DNA of 33,968 nucleotides from Oceanicola sp. 22II-s10i (GTDB lineage Bacteria > Pseudomonadota > Alphaproteobacteria > Rhodobacterales > Rhodobacteraceae): positions 1-33,968 of the forward strand of contig NZ_AQQU01000022.1 in assembly GCF_002210105.1 (NCBI RefSeq), written 5' to 3'. This document shows positions 24,281 through 31,576 of this stretch, piece after piece. Every line of letters starts with the position of its first letter. Within the stretch, counting starts at the first letter, position 1. A program made the translations under genes and the position numbers. Under the pieces are notes generated by a model. That model made no database searches and was not told the origin of the DNA. It saw only the letters and a program-made list of their open reading frames with translations.

Positions 24281-24957
24281 TTCAGGCTCTCCAGCAGGGA
24301 GATCCGGCCGTGATCGCGGGTGATCAGCGTGACCTCGACCGCGTCGGGCAGATCGCTGGAGTAGGAGCTGCGGACCGGCGCCGCGTCGCCGTCGCCCGCC
24401 GGTCGGGTGTCGAACTGGTTGCCCGAGACGCCCGCGATCCAGCCGCGCATCGGCCAGTGGCTGCGCAGCGCGATGCCGGTCACGCCGGTCAGCACCACCG
24501 TCTCGGGCATCCGCGCATCGGCGCGGGCGGGGGTCAGCGCCAGCCATTCGCGCCGCGCCAGCGTGCCCGCCGCCGGGTCGAGCCGCCATTCCACCCGCCC
24601 GATGCCGCCGCCGGGGCGGTCCGGTCCCTCGGGCGCGGGCAGGCCGCCCACGGTGATCTCGAAGACGGGGGCGCCCGCCTCGGGGCCGAACATCAGCGCC
24701 GAGCGGGGTAGGCTGCCGTCGGGCGGAAAGAACACCATCGGTAGCGCGGCGTCGAGATCGGCGCGCAACAGGCTCAGCCCGGTGGCCAGCCGGGCGGTGT
24801 CGTCGGCCATGCCGCCCAGCCTCTCGCGCAGGCGCATCATGCCGGTCAGGCTTTGCAGGCCCATCACCGCGACGAGGGCGAAGACCGCCATCGCCACCAC
24901 CAGCTCGATCAGCGTCAGGCCGCGGTCGCCGGGGTCGCTGGGCTCGGGCCGGGCCAT
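24277..24957 (-). CDS. gspJ: Type II secretion system minor pseudopilin GspJ
   Basis: A 226-aa minor pseudopilin. The class III leader ends at G13, with mature LTLIELVVAMAVFALVAVMGLQ carrying Glu at +5 and the transmembrane helix. The remainder is consistent with GspJ: MMRLRERLGGMADDTARLATGLSLLRADL and VEWRLDPAAGTLARREW. It is expected to form the tip complex with GspI, GspK and GspH. The ATG at 24957 lies one base after the gspI stop, and its stop overlaps gspK, so it is inside the tightly packed gspG-M operon. Confidence 0.94.
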   Translation of the reverse strand: MARPEPSDPGDRGLTLIELVVAMAVFALVAVMGLQSLTGMMRLRERLGGMADDTARLATGLSLLRADLDAALPMVFFPPDGSLPRSALMFGPEAGAPVFEITVGGLPAPEGPDRPGGGIGRVEWRLDPAAGTLARREWLALTPARADARMPETVVLTGVTGIALRSHWPMRGWIAGVSGNQFDTRPAGDGDAAPVRSSYSSDLPDAVEVTLITRDHGRISLLESLK

Positions 24958-24958
24958 C

Positions 24959-25348
24959 TCAGCGCCGCACCGGCAGGTAGGTGACCAGCAGGGCGCCGGG
25001 GCCCGCGCCGCCCTCGGACCGGGCGGTCACGGTGACCCGCACGAACCCGCCCTCGGTCGCCTCGGTCCGGGTGGTGACGGCAAAGCTGCGGCCGCCCATC
25101 TCGACCGTGGCGGGCAGGGCGGGCGCGGCGCCGGGCGGGGCGGGGATGCGCAGTTCCTCGACCCGGTTGCGGGCCACCACCTCGGCCATGAGCCGGGGCA
25201 TCCCGCCGCCGATCGCGCGCTGCGACTGGCCGGTGGCGCGCAGCGCGGCGAGGCTGCCGATCGACAGGATCAGGATCGCCACCGCCAGTTCCAGCAGCGT
25301 CAGGCCGCGGTCGGCGCCGCGGCGGCGGGACATGCGGCCTAGCGGCAT
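24959..25348 (-). CDS. gspI: Type II secretion system minor pseudopilin GspI
   Basis: A 129-aa minor pseudopilin. The leader ends RGADRG (G15), followed by LTLLELAVAILILSIGSLAALRATGQSQ with Glu at +5, then the GspI-typical VARNRVEELRI segment. The size is usual. The ATG at 25348 overlaps gspH by 10 bp; an in-frame ATG at 25333 gives a shorter leader and is equally reasonable. It is probably the nucleator of the minor pseudopilin tip complex, from family knowledge. Confidence 0.93.
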   Translation of the reverse strand: MPLGRMSRRRGADRGLTLLELAVAILILSIGSLAALRATGQSQRAIGGGMPRLMAEVVARNRVEELRIPAPPGAAPALPATVEMGGRSFAVTTRTEATEGGFVRVTVTARSEGGAGPGALLVTYLPVRR

Positions 25349-25827
25349 GTCAGCCCCGTCCAGCCGTCGCTGCGGCAGGTCCGCGCGGGTTCGCCGCTGG
25401 CGGAGAAGGTGATCTGGAACGCGGTCGCGCGGCCGTTCGACAGCACCACCACCTCGGGCGCGCCGGGCGGTGGCAGCGGCCCATGGGCGACAATCGCGAC
25501 CCGCCCGTTCCAGCGCTGTTCGCGCGCCGCGCCGGACCAGCCGTCGCTGCCGAAGCGGGCGGGGGTCAGGCCCTGCGGGGTGATCCGCAGGCCCCGCCGC
25601 CCGTGTTCGCGTATGGCAAGGTCGCGCGCGTCCGCGAAGGCGGTCTCGAACCGGGCGAGGTCGGCGGCCACGGCGCTGGCGTCGCGGCGCGCCACGCTCA
25701 GCCCCGCGCCGACGGCGAGGACCGAGATCACCGCGGTCACCACCACCAGTTCGATCAGCGAGAACCCGGCCTCGCCCGCGGAGGGCGGGGCGGTTTCAGG
25801 CGGAAAAGGCTCTAGTTCGCGTCCCAT
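25339..25827 (-). CDS. gspH: Type II secretion system minor pseudopilin GspH
   Basis: A 162-aa minor pseudopilin. The 21-residue leader ends at G21, followed by FSLIELVVVTAVISVLAVGAGLS with Glu at +5. The globular part shows GspH-type features: FETAFADARDLAIREHGRRGLRITPQG and a Cys-containing C-terminus (TCRSDGWTGLTC), the two cysteines possibly disulfide-linked. It overlaps gspG by 16 bp and gspI by 10 bp. It links the GspI-J-K tip to the GspG shaft, by analogy with the family. Confidence 0.92.
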   Translation of the reverse strand: MGRELEPFPPETAPPSAGEAGFSLIELVVVTAVISVLAVGAGLSVARRDASAVAADLARFETAFADARDLAIREHGRRGLRITPQGLTPARFGSDGWSGAAREQRWNGRVAIVAHGPLPPPGAPEVVVLSNGRATAFQITFSASGEPARTCRSDGWTGLTCR

Positions 25828-26279
25828 GACCCGATGTCCGCATCCACCCCTTCGCCGCCCGATGTGCCGTCGGCGCCATAGGTGAAGACGTCGAAATCGC
25901 CGTGCACGCCGGGCGCGAGGTAGAGATAGGGCTTGCCCCAGGGATCGACGGGCAGCCGGTCCATGTAACCGGTCCAGTTCTCGGGCACCGGTTCGGAGGC
26001 GGGGCGGGTGACGAGCGCGGTGAGGCCCTGTTCGGTGGTCGGGTAGCGGAAGTTGTCCAGCCGGTAGAGGTTCACCGCGCTGGCGATGGCGGCAAGATCG
26101 CTTTTCGCACGCGCCACGCGGGCCTGATCGGGCCGGTCGATGACCCGCGGCACGATGACGAGCGCGAGGATCGACAGGATCACCACGACCACCATCAGTT
26201 CCAGGAGCGAGAACCCGGCCTCGCGGTCGGTGTCGCTGTCGGCTGCGCGGTCGGTGGCGGGACGGGGCGAAAGGGGCAT
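25812..26279 (-). CDS. gspG: Type II secretion system major pseudopilin GspG
   Basis: A 155-aa major pseudopilin forming the pseudopilus shaft. The leader (22 residues) ends at G22, followed by FSLLELMVVVVILSILALVIVP with Glu at +5, then the family hallmarks YRLDNFRYPTTEQGL and LPVDPWGKPYLYL. The C-terminal DVFTYGADGTSGGEG loop is the usual calcium-binding region. It is first in gspG-H-I-J-K-L-M and is transcribed from a strong-looking promoter at 26307-26335. The peptidase that should process it, GspO, is encoded divergently 110 bp away. Confidence 0.97.
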   Translation of the reverse strand: MPLSPRPATDRAADSDTDREAGFSLLELMVVVVILSILALVIVPRVIDRPDQARVARAKSDLAAIASAVNLYRLDNFRYPTTEQGLTALVTRPASEPVPENWTGYMDRLPVDPWGKPYLYLAPGVHGDFDVFTYGADGTSGGEGVDADIGSWDAN

Positions 26280-26306
26280 GGCGGGTTCGGTCCTTGGTTC
26301 GGGCGC

Positions 26307-26335
26307 ACGATAGGCAGCGTGGCGGGCGGTGACAA
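26307..26335 (-). promoter_or_regulatory. Promoter of the gspG-H-I-J-K-L-M operon
   Basis: On the minus strand, TTGTCA (26335-26330), an exact 17-bp spacer and TATCGT (26312-26307) match the sigma-70 consensus in 5/6 and 4/6 positions. The predicted start near 26300 leaves a leader of about 21 bp before the gspG ATG. Confidence 0.65.
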
Positions 26336-26354
26336 TCGCTTCGGGCCGGAATGC

Positions 26355-26383
26355 TTGCCGGTGCGGAGGCGCGGCCCTAGACC
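26355..26383 (+). promoter_or_regulatory. Promoter of gspO, possibly giving a leaderless mRNA
   Basis: TTGCCG (26355-26360), an exact 17-bp spacer and TAGACC (26378-26383). The -10 ends only 6 bp before the gspO ATG, so transcription would start at or next to the ATG. No Shine-Dalgarno sequence is visible between them. It is divergent from the gspG promoter. Confidence 0.5.
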
Positions 26384-26389
26384 GGTGCC

Positions 26390-27145
26390 ATGGCCGTCAC
26401 CGCCCCCATCGTCGCGACCCTGCTCGTCCTGCTCGCCCCCGTGATAGGGTCGTTCATCGGCGTGCTGGCCGACCGGCTGCCGCGCGGTGAAAGCGTGGTC
26501 TGGCCCGGCTCGCGCTGCCGGGACTGCGGCACCCGGCTGGGGCCGCGCGACCTGGTGCCGGTGCTGTCCTACGTGGTCCTGCGGGGGCGCTGCCGGTCCT
26601 GCGGTGCGGCGCTGCCACCCTGGCTGCTTCATACCGAGATCGCGGCGACGGGGCTGGCCGGGCTGGCGGTGATCGCTGCGCCGGATCCGGGCGGGATGGT
26701 CTGGACGGCGCTGGTGCTGTGGCTGCTGCTGGCGCTGGCGCTGTGCGACCTGCTGTGGTTCCGGCTGCCCGATCCGCTGACCGGCGCGCTGCTGGCGCTG
26801 GCGCTCGGGCGGGCGGCGGTGGCGGGGGATCTGGCGGCGGCGCTGGCGGGCGCGGTGATCGGCGCGGGCAGTTTCTGGCTGCTGCGCGCGGGCTACCGGC
26901 GGGTCCGCGGGCGCGAGGGGATGGGACTGGGCGACGTCAAGCTGATGGCGGGCCTCGGCGCGCTGACCGGTCCGTGGGATCTGCCGCTGATGGTGCTGCT
27001 GGCCGCGCTGGCGGCCCTTGGCGCGGCGCTGGCCGGGGAATGGACGGGGCAGGGAGCCGGGCTGCGGGGCGCGCGGCCGCTGCCCTTCGGCGCGGCGCTG
27101 GCGGCGGCGGGCGGCGCGGTCTGGCTGATCCGGCTGGCCGGGTAA
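26390..27145 (+). CDS. gspO: Prepilin peptidase / N-methyltransferase GspO (PilD family)
   Basis: A 251-aa polytopic inner-membrane aspartic protease that cleaves and N-methylates the pseudopilins encoded next door. It has the cytoplasmic tetracysteine module C43-C46 and C68-C71 (CRDCG...CRSCG). The two catalytic aspartates are D120 (ALCDLLWFRLPD) and D182 in GLGDVKLMAG, equivalent to the family GxGDxKL motif. Roughly seven or eight hydrophobic segments are present. The start at 26390 is the first ATG after the promoter. It is transcribed away from gspG and followed 75 bp later by the Sel1-repeat genes. Confidence 0.96.
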   Translation: MAVTAPIVATLLVLLAPVIGSFIGVLADRLPRGESVVWPGSRCRDCGTRLGPRDLVPVLSYVVLRGRCRSCGAALPPWLLHTEIAATGLAGLAVIAAPDPGGMVWTALVLWLLLALALCDLLWFRLPDPLTGALLALALGRAAVAGDLAAALAGAVIGAGSFWLLRAGYRRVRGREGMGLGDVKLMAGLGALTGPWDLPLMVLLAALAALGAALAGEWTGQGAGLRGARPLPFGAALAAAGGAVWLIRLAG

Positions 27146-27220
27146 TCGACGCTCGCGAAGGGGCGGAAACCGCGTTAGGCTCTGCCCGAGCACAAAGGCC
27201 GGGATATTGGCCCGGAAAAG

Positions 27221-28840
27221 ATGAAGAGATTGGGCATCATGACATTTTCCACACGCGCGATCCTGCTGGTCGGCATTCTTCTGCACGCGGGCGCCGTCGC
27301 TGCGCAGGACACCTCTGCCGCCGCAGGCGAGACGCCACCCGCAACCACCGGACAGGCCGATCCGCTGCCCGAGATGGCCGAGATCGAACAGGCCTGGCGC
27401 CGGGGCGATTTCACCACCGTCCGCGCGGGGCTGAAGCGGCTGGCCGAGGAGGCCGGCACCCCGCTGGCGCAATACCGCTATGGCCGTGTGCTGTTCGAGG
27501 GACGCGGCGGTCCCCGCGACGTGGAGGGCGCGATGGCCTGGCTGCAGAAGGCGGTCGACCAGAACCAGGCCGACGCCGCGACCCTGCTGGCCCGCATCCT
27601 GCTGAGCGGCGAGTCCGCCGGCACCACCCGCGACGTGCCACGCGCCGCGGCGCTGCTGCAGCGCGCGGCCACCCGCGGCGATGCGGAGGCGCAGTATTAC
27701 CTTGGTCTGCTGCTGCGGACGGGGCAGACCGGCGCGCCCGATCCCGAGGGCGCCTTCAACTGGCTGCTGGCCGCCGCGGAACAGGACCACCTCGACGCCG
27801 CCTACCAGCTCAGCCAGATGTATGCGCGCGGCGAGGGCACCGCGGCCGACACCGCGCAGGCGCTGGCCTGGCTGACGAAGGCCGCCGAGGCGGGGCACAT
27901 GGACGCGCAGTACGACCTCGCCAACGCGCTGGCCTCGGGGCAGGAGGTGGGGCAGGATCTGCCGGCCGCGCTCGGCTGGTATCGCCGCGCGGCCGAGGCG
28001 GGACAGCCGCTGGCCCAGCGATCGCTTGGCACCTACTACATGACCGGCGCCGAGGGGATCGAACCCGACGGCGACGAGGCGCTGCGCTGGCTGAACCTTG
28101 CCGCGCAGGCGGGCGACCCCGGCGCGATGCACAACCTCGGGATCGGCCATCTCGAGGGCACCGTGCTGGCCCAGGACGACGCGCTGGCCGCGCAGTGGTT
28201 CGCCCGCGCGGCGGAGGAGGGCCTGGCACGGTCGATGACCCAGCTTGCCGGGCTCAAGGAGACGGGGCGCGGGACCGAGGTCGACATGGCGGGCGCGGTC
28301 ACGCTCTACCGCACCGCGGTGGAGCGTGGCGATCCGGGCGCGGCGCTCCGGCTGGCGCGGCTGACGATCGAGGGGCGGCTCGACGGCATGGTCGCCCCGC
28401 AGAGCGCGGTGCCATGGGTGCATTACGCGATGTCGCAGGGCGAGGCGGGCGCCGAGGACTGGCTGCAGGCCCGTGCCGACGAGGGGATGCGCGCCGCGCA
28501 GGCCGCGCTCGGGCTCGAACTGGCCGGGCGCGAGGGGCAGCAGGCCGAGGGCGTGGCGCTGCTGACCAAGGCGGCGGAGGCGGGCGAGATCGTCGCGCAG
28601 CTGGCGCTCGGCGAGGCCTGGGCCCGTGGCGAATACGGGCTGACGCAGGATTACGTGCAGGCCCATGCCTGGCTCAACATGGCCGCTGCGAGCGGTCATG
28701 CGGCGGCGGCCGAGCGGCGCGACGTGGTGGCGCAGCTGATGACCCCCGAACAGATCGCCGAGGCGCAGGCGATGACCCGCCGGCTGTTCGCCGCGCAGAC
28801 CGCGCCGAAGGCGGACCAGACCGTCAGGACCGACAGATGA
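27221..28840 (+). CDS. Exported Sel1-like repeat protein
   Basis: A 539-aa protein with an N-terminal signal peptide (TFSTRAILLVGILLHAGAVAAQ) and many Sel1-like (TPR-related) repeats of ~36 residues, e.g. AQYRYGRVLFEGRGGPRDVEGAMAWL and AQYYLGLLLRTGQTGAPDPEGAF. The C-terminus (AQLALGEAWARGEYGLTQDYVQAHAWLNMAAASGH...MTPEQIAEAQAM) is a typical Sel1 end. Probably a periplasmic scaffold. The start at 27221 follows GGAAAAG; ATG 27239 would also give a signal peptide. It overlaps the next Sel1 gene by 4 bp. Periplasmic Sel1 proteins such as ExoR regulate exopolysaccharide in rhizobia, so a regulatory or assembly role is possible; no direct evidence here. Confidence 0.9.
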   Translation: MKRLGIMTFSTRAILLVGILLHAGAVAAQDTSAAAGETPPATTGQADPLPEMAEIEQAWRRGDFTTVRAGLKRLAEEAGTPLAQYRYGRVLFEGRGGPRDVEGAMAWLQKAVDQNQADAATLLARILLSGESAGTTRDVPRAAALLQRAATRGDAEAQYYLGLLLRTGQTGAPDPEGAFNWLLAAAEQDHLDAAYQLSQMYARGEGTAADTAQALAWLTKAAEAGHMDAQYDLANALASGQEVGQDLPAALGWYRRAAEAGQPLAQRSLGTYYMTGAEGIEPDGDEALRWLNLAAQAGDPGAMHNLGIGHLEGTVLAQDDALAAQWFARAAEEGLARSMTQLAGLKETGRGTEVDMAGAVTLYRTAVERGDPGAALRLARLTIEGRLDGMVAPQSAVPWVHYAMSQGEAGAEDWLQARADEGMRAAQAALGLELAGREGQQAEGVALLTKAAEAGEIVAQLALGEAWARGEYGLTQDYVQAHAWLNMAAASGHAAAAERRDVVAQLMTPEQIAEAQAMTRRLFAAQTAPKADQTVRTDR

Positions 28841-30021
28841 CGGCGCCGTCCGGGACGATGTCGCGGGCCGCCTGTTTCGCCTGCGGGCTGGTGCTGAGCC
28901 TCGCCCTTGCCGCGCCGCCGCTCGGGGCGCAGACGGCGGAGGCCGGCGATCCGGCGGTCCGGCTCGAACTGGCGCGGCGCTACCACGAGGGGCGCGGGGT
29001 GGTGCAGAACTTCACCCGCGCGGCCGAGATCTTCGCCCCCCTCGCGGAGGCGGGGAATGCCGAGGCGCAGAATGCGCTCGGGCGGTATCACCACGAGGGG
29101 CTCGGGGTGCCGAAGGACCGCGCGGCGGCGCTGGACTGGCTGGGGCTCGCGGCCCGCAGCGGGGTGCCGCAATACCTTTTCGACCACGCGGTCGTGCTGG
29201 AACAGGACGGCACGCCGGAGGAACTGGCGCAGGCCGCCGCGCTCTATGCCCGCGCGGCCGAGGCGGGGCTGGAGGAGGCGGCGATCAGCCTTGGCCTGCT
29301 CTACCAGGAAGGGCGCGGGGTCGCGCAGGATTACGCCCGGGCGCGCGCGCTCTACGAAGGGCCTGCCGCCGCGGGCAGCGCGCGGGCGCAGAACAACCTC
29401 GGGCTGCTCTACGTCCGCGGTTCCGGCGTGCCGCAGGATTACGCCCGCGCGGCCGAACTGTTCAACGCGGCGGCGGCGCAGGGGATGCGGCGGGCGATGT
29501 ACAACCTCGGCGTGCTGTACGAGAACGGCTTCGGCGTCGCGACAGACGAGGCGAAGGCCCACGAACTCTACCGTATGGCGGGCAATGGCGAGACCGGCGC
29601 GGGGCCCGGTTTCGTCTACGACGCGCGCCTCGCGCCGCCGCCGGCGGACGAGGCCGGGCTGGCGCGGCTGCAGCAGGCGGCGCGGGCGGGCGACCCGGTG
29701 GCGGCGTTCCAGCTGGGCTGGCTGCTGGTGCAGGGCGACCCGGTGACGCCGCAGGCGCTGGCCTCGGCGAGGCAGCTGTTCTCGCTCTCGGCGGCGCGGG
29801 GCTATCCGCCCGCGATGGCGAACCTCGCGCAGCTCTACGTTCTGGGGCGCGGGGTGCCGCAGGACTATGTCGAGGCGCTGGTCTGGCTGCTGCTGGCGGG
29901 CACCGCCGCGTTCCCCGAGGCGACGGCGATGAGCGCCGCGCTGCAGGCGCAGATGACCCCCGGCCAGATCGCCGAGGCGCAGCAACTGGCCGAGGCCCGC
30001 TGGCAGGCGGGCCGGCCCTGA
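28837..30021 (+). CDS. Second exported Sel1-like repeat protein
   Basis: A 394-aa protein starting at an ATG that overlaps the upstream stop (ATGA), hence translationally coupled. Signal peptide MTAPSGTMSRAACFACGLVLSLALAAPPLGAQT, then about eight Sel1 repeats (ARRYHEGRGVVQNFTRAAEIF; GRYHHEGLGVPKDRAAALDWL; LLYQEGRGVAQDYARARALY; LLYVRGSGVPQDYARAAELF). The C-terminus (LYVLGRGVPQDYVEALVWLLLAG...MTPGQIAEAQQLAEARW) closely parallels its neighbour, so the pair is likely an ancient duplication. Probably periplasmic; the partner is unknown. It lies just upstream of the fibre-like array, separated by a promoter-like sequence. Confidence 0.9.
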   Translation: MTAPSGTMSRAACFACGLVLSLALAAPPLGAQTAEAGDPAVRLELARRYHEGRGVVQNFTRAAEIFAPLAEAGNAEAQNALGRYHHEGLGVPKDRAAALDWLGLAARSGVPQYLFDHAVVLEQDGTPEELAQAAALYARAAEAGLEEAAISLGLLYQEGRGVAQDYARARALYEGPAAAGSARAQNNLGLLYVRGSGVPQDYARAAELFNAAAAQGMRRAMYNLGVLYENGFGVATDEAKAHELYRMAGNGETGAGPGFVYDARLAPPPADEAGLARLQQAARAGDPVAAFQLGWLLVQGDPVTPQALASARQLFSLSAARGYPPAMANLAQLYVLGRGVPQDYVEALVWLLLAGTAAFPEATAMSAALQAQMTPGQIAEAQQLAEARWQAGRP

Positions 30022-30034
30022 GGACGGTTCTGGT

Positions 30035-30064
30035 TTGACAGGCCGGGGAGGCTGTCCCTAACCT
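30035..30064 (+). promoter_or_regulatory. Possible promoter of the fibre-like gene array
   Basis: A perfect TTGACA (30035-30040) is followed after 18 bp by TAACCT (30059-30064; 3/6 match). The -35 region also forms one arm of a small imperfect hairpin (GACAGGCC / GGCTGTC). The ~90-bp A/T-richer leader that follows ends in an AGGAG ribosome-binding site. Confidence 0.4.
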
Positions 30065-30156
30065 GCGGCAGAAGTTCATTTTTCCTATTGCTCCGGCCCG
30101 GCGCTTGCCGTCGCCAAGGCTTTGTTGCCCACCATCGTTTTATTCAGGAGATCATT

Positions 30157-31494
30157 ATGAAACCCAGATCCGTTTTCCGTCTCGCCGCCAGCTTCGTGTT
30201 TGTCGCCGGTGCGGGCCTCGCCCAGACAACCCTTCCCAATGATCTCATTATCGAAGGCGATCTGACGGTGCAGGTTCCCGCTCCGGGACAGCCAGTGCCC
30301 TATCTGGGCAGCATCTATGTCGAGACACACAGTGTTATCGATGGCAACCTCTGCATCGGCAACAGCTGTTCGCAGGGAATGAGCTTCGGCAATGACGAGA
30401 CGCTCATCTTGCAGTACGCGGCGAATTCCATCGTCTTCAACGACACGTCGGGCTCGACCTATCCGAACAACGACTGGGTGCTGCGGGTCAACGATCCGCA
30501 GCTGCGTGTCGATGGCGGGATCGACAAGTTCGCGCTCGAGGATACGACCGCCGGCACCACGCCTTTCACAATCGAGGCCGGTGTGCCCGACAACGCCTTC
30601 TGGCTGGCGCCGTCGGGCAATCTCGGCCTGGGTACCTCGCTGCCGCAGGCACCGCTGCATATCATTCGCAGCGACAATACGGCCGCGATGCTGATCGAGG
30701 AGACGGGGGCGGGGACGCTGGGTCAGCTGACGCTGCGGAACAACGGCATCACCTTCTTCACGCTCGAGGATACCGCGATCGCCGCCGGTGATGACACCGG
30801 TCGGGCGTGGAACGTCCAGAACCAGGCGGGGGCCTTCCGGGTGACGACGGCGCCGGGCGGGGGGGATGACGTGGAGATGGTGCTCGACCCCGGCGGGAAC
30901 ATGACGCGGGAGGGGGCGCTGAACTCGATCGGCGACGGGGCCAAGCTGGTGGCGGAGAACAACAGCGGCACCACGGCGGCGCGGGAGCTGATGGCGCGGA
31001 AGAACAACGGGATCGTCTACTTCAGCCTCGAGGACACCTCGCTGGCGGCGGGGCCGAACACCGGTCGGGCGTGGAACTTCCAGAACCAGTCTGGCGAGTT
31101 CCGGGTGACGACCGAGCCGGGCGGGCCGTCCGATATCGAGATGCGGCTGACGCCCGCGGGGGACATGACCCTCAAGGGTCAGCTCTTCACCGCCGGATCC
31201 TGCGCCGCGGGCTGCGACCGGGTGTTCGATGAAGACTACCCGCTGCCGACGATCGCCGAGCAGGCGGCGATGATGCGTGAGAAGAAGCATCTGCCGAACG
31301 TGGGCCCGACGCCCGAGGACGGGCCGTTCAACATCACCGCGATGACCGGCGGCATGCTGAACGAGCTGGAAAAGGCGCATCTCTATATCGCGCAGCTCGA
31401 AACCCGGCTGGGCGAGAGCGAGGCGCGGGACCGGGCGCAGGAAGACCGGATCGCCCGGCTGGAGGCGCTGGTCGCGGCGGCCGTCGGCCGCTGA
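30157..31494 (+). CDS. Exported fibre-like protein, copy 1
   Basis: A 445-aa protein with a Sec signal peptide (MKPRSVFRLAASFVFVAGAGLAQ) and AGGAG before the ATG. After the signal comes a head of ~135 residues (including LCIGNSCSQG and SGSTYPNNDWVLRVNDPQLRVDGG), then the tail-fibre-like motif GLGTSLPQAPLHI. Two related beta units follow (NNGITFFTLED... and NNGIVYFSLED..., about 88 residues apart). The C-terminal domain is CDRVFDEDYPLPTI, KKHLPNVGP, LNELEKAHLYIAQLE, ending in a coiled coil. Comparable C-termini occur on secreted bacterial fibres and phage-tail-like proteins. Probably extracellular or surface-located; adhesin role and T2SS export are inferred. Confidence 0.85.
   Translation: MKPRSVFRLAASFVFVAGAGLAQTTLPNDLIIEGDLTVQVPAPGQPVPYLGSIYVETHSVIDGNLCIGNSCSQGMSFGNDETLILQYAANSIVFNDTSGSTYPNNDWVLRVNDPQLRVDGGIDKFALEDTTAGTTPFTIEAGVPDNAFWLAPSGNLGLGTSLPQAPLHIIRSDNTAAMLIEETGAGTLGQLTLRNNGITFFTLEDTAIAAGDDTGRAWNVQNQAGAFRVTTAPGGGDDVEMVLDPGGNMTREGALNSIGDGAKLVAENNSGTTAARELMARKNNGIVYFSLEDTSLAAGPNTGRAWNFQNQSGEFRVTTEPGGPSDIEMRLTPAGDMTLKGQLFTAGSCAAGCDRVFDEDYPLPTIAEQAAMMREKKHLPNVGPTPEDGPFNITAMTGGMLNELEKAHLYIAQLETRLGESEARDRAQEDRIARLEALVAAAVGR
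30691..31397 (+). repeat. Shared cassette of the fibre-like genes, copy 1
   Basis: A 707-bp segment that matches 32240-32946 at a constant offset of 1549 bp with no indels and only scattered substitutions. The same module restarts at 33916 in the third gene. It encodes the two beta units and the HLPN-type C-terminal domain, whereas the DNA 5' of it differs between genes. Confidence 0.85.
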
Positions 31495-31536
31495 CGAGGA
31501 CACGGGGCACGGGAGAAAGGACCATTCGCACGATGC

Positions 31537-31559
31537 GGGCCTGCGGCCCCCCGATTTTT
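31537..31559 (+). terminator. Hairpin plus T-run between fibre-like genes 1 and 2
   Basis: GGGCC (31537-31541), loop TGC, GGCCC (31545-31549), then CCCGA and TTTTT (31555-31559). The 5-bp GC stem followed by T5 looks like a weak intrinsic terminator. It ends only 17 bp before the next start codon, so it could instead act as an attenuator or hide the downstream ribosome-binding site. Confidence 0.5.
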
Positions 31560-31576
31560 ATCAAGGGAGAATTCAG

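Noticed and set aside
26719..30021. An 1100-aa open frame spanning gspO and both Sel1 genes
   Set aside because: Its first two-thirds is an out-of-frame shadow in G/C-rich DNA (Arg/Gly/Ala-rich); only the part from 28837 is a real gene, starting at the ATGA overlap.
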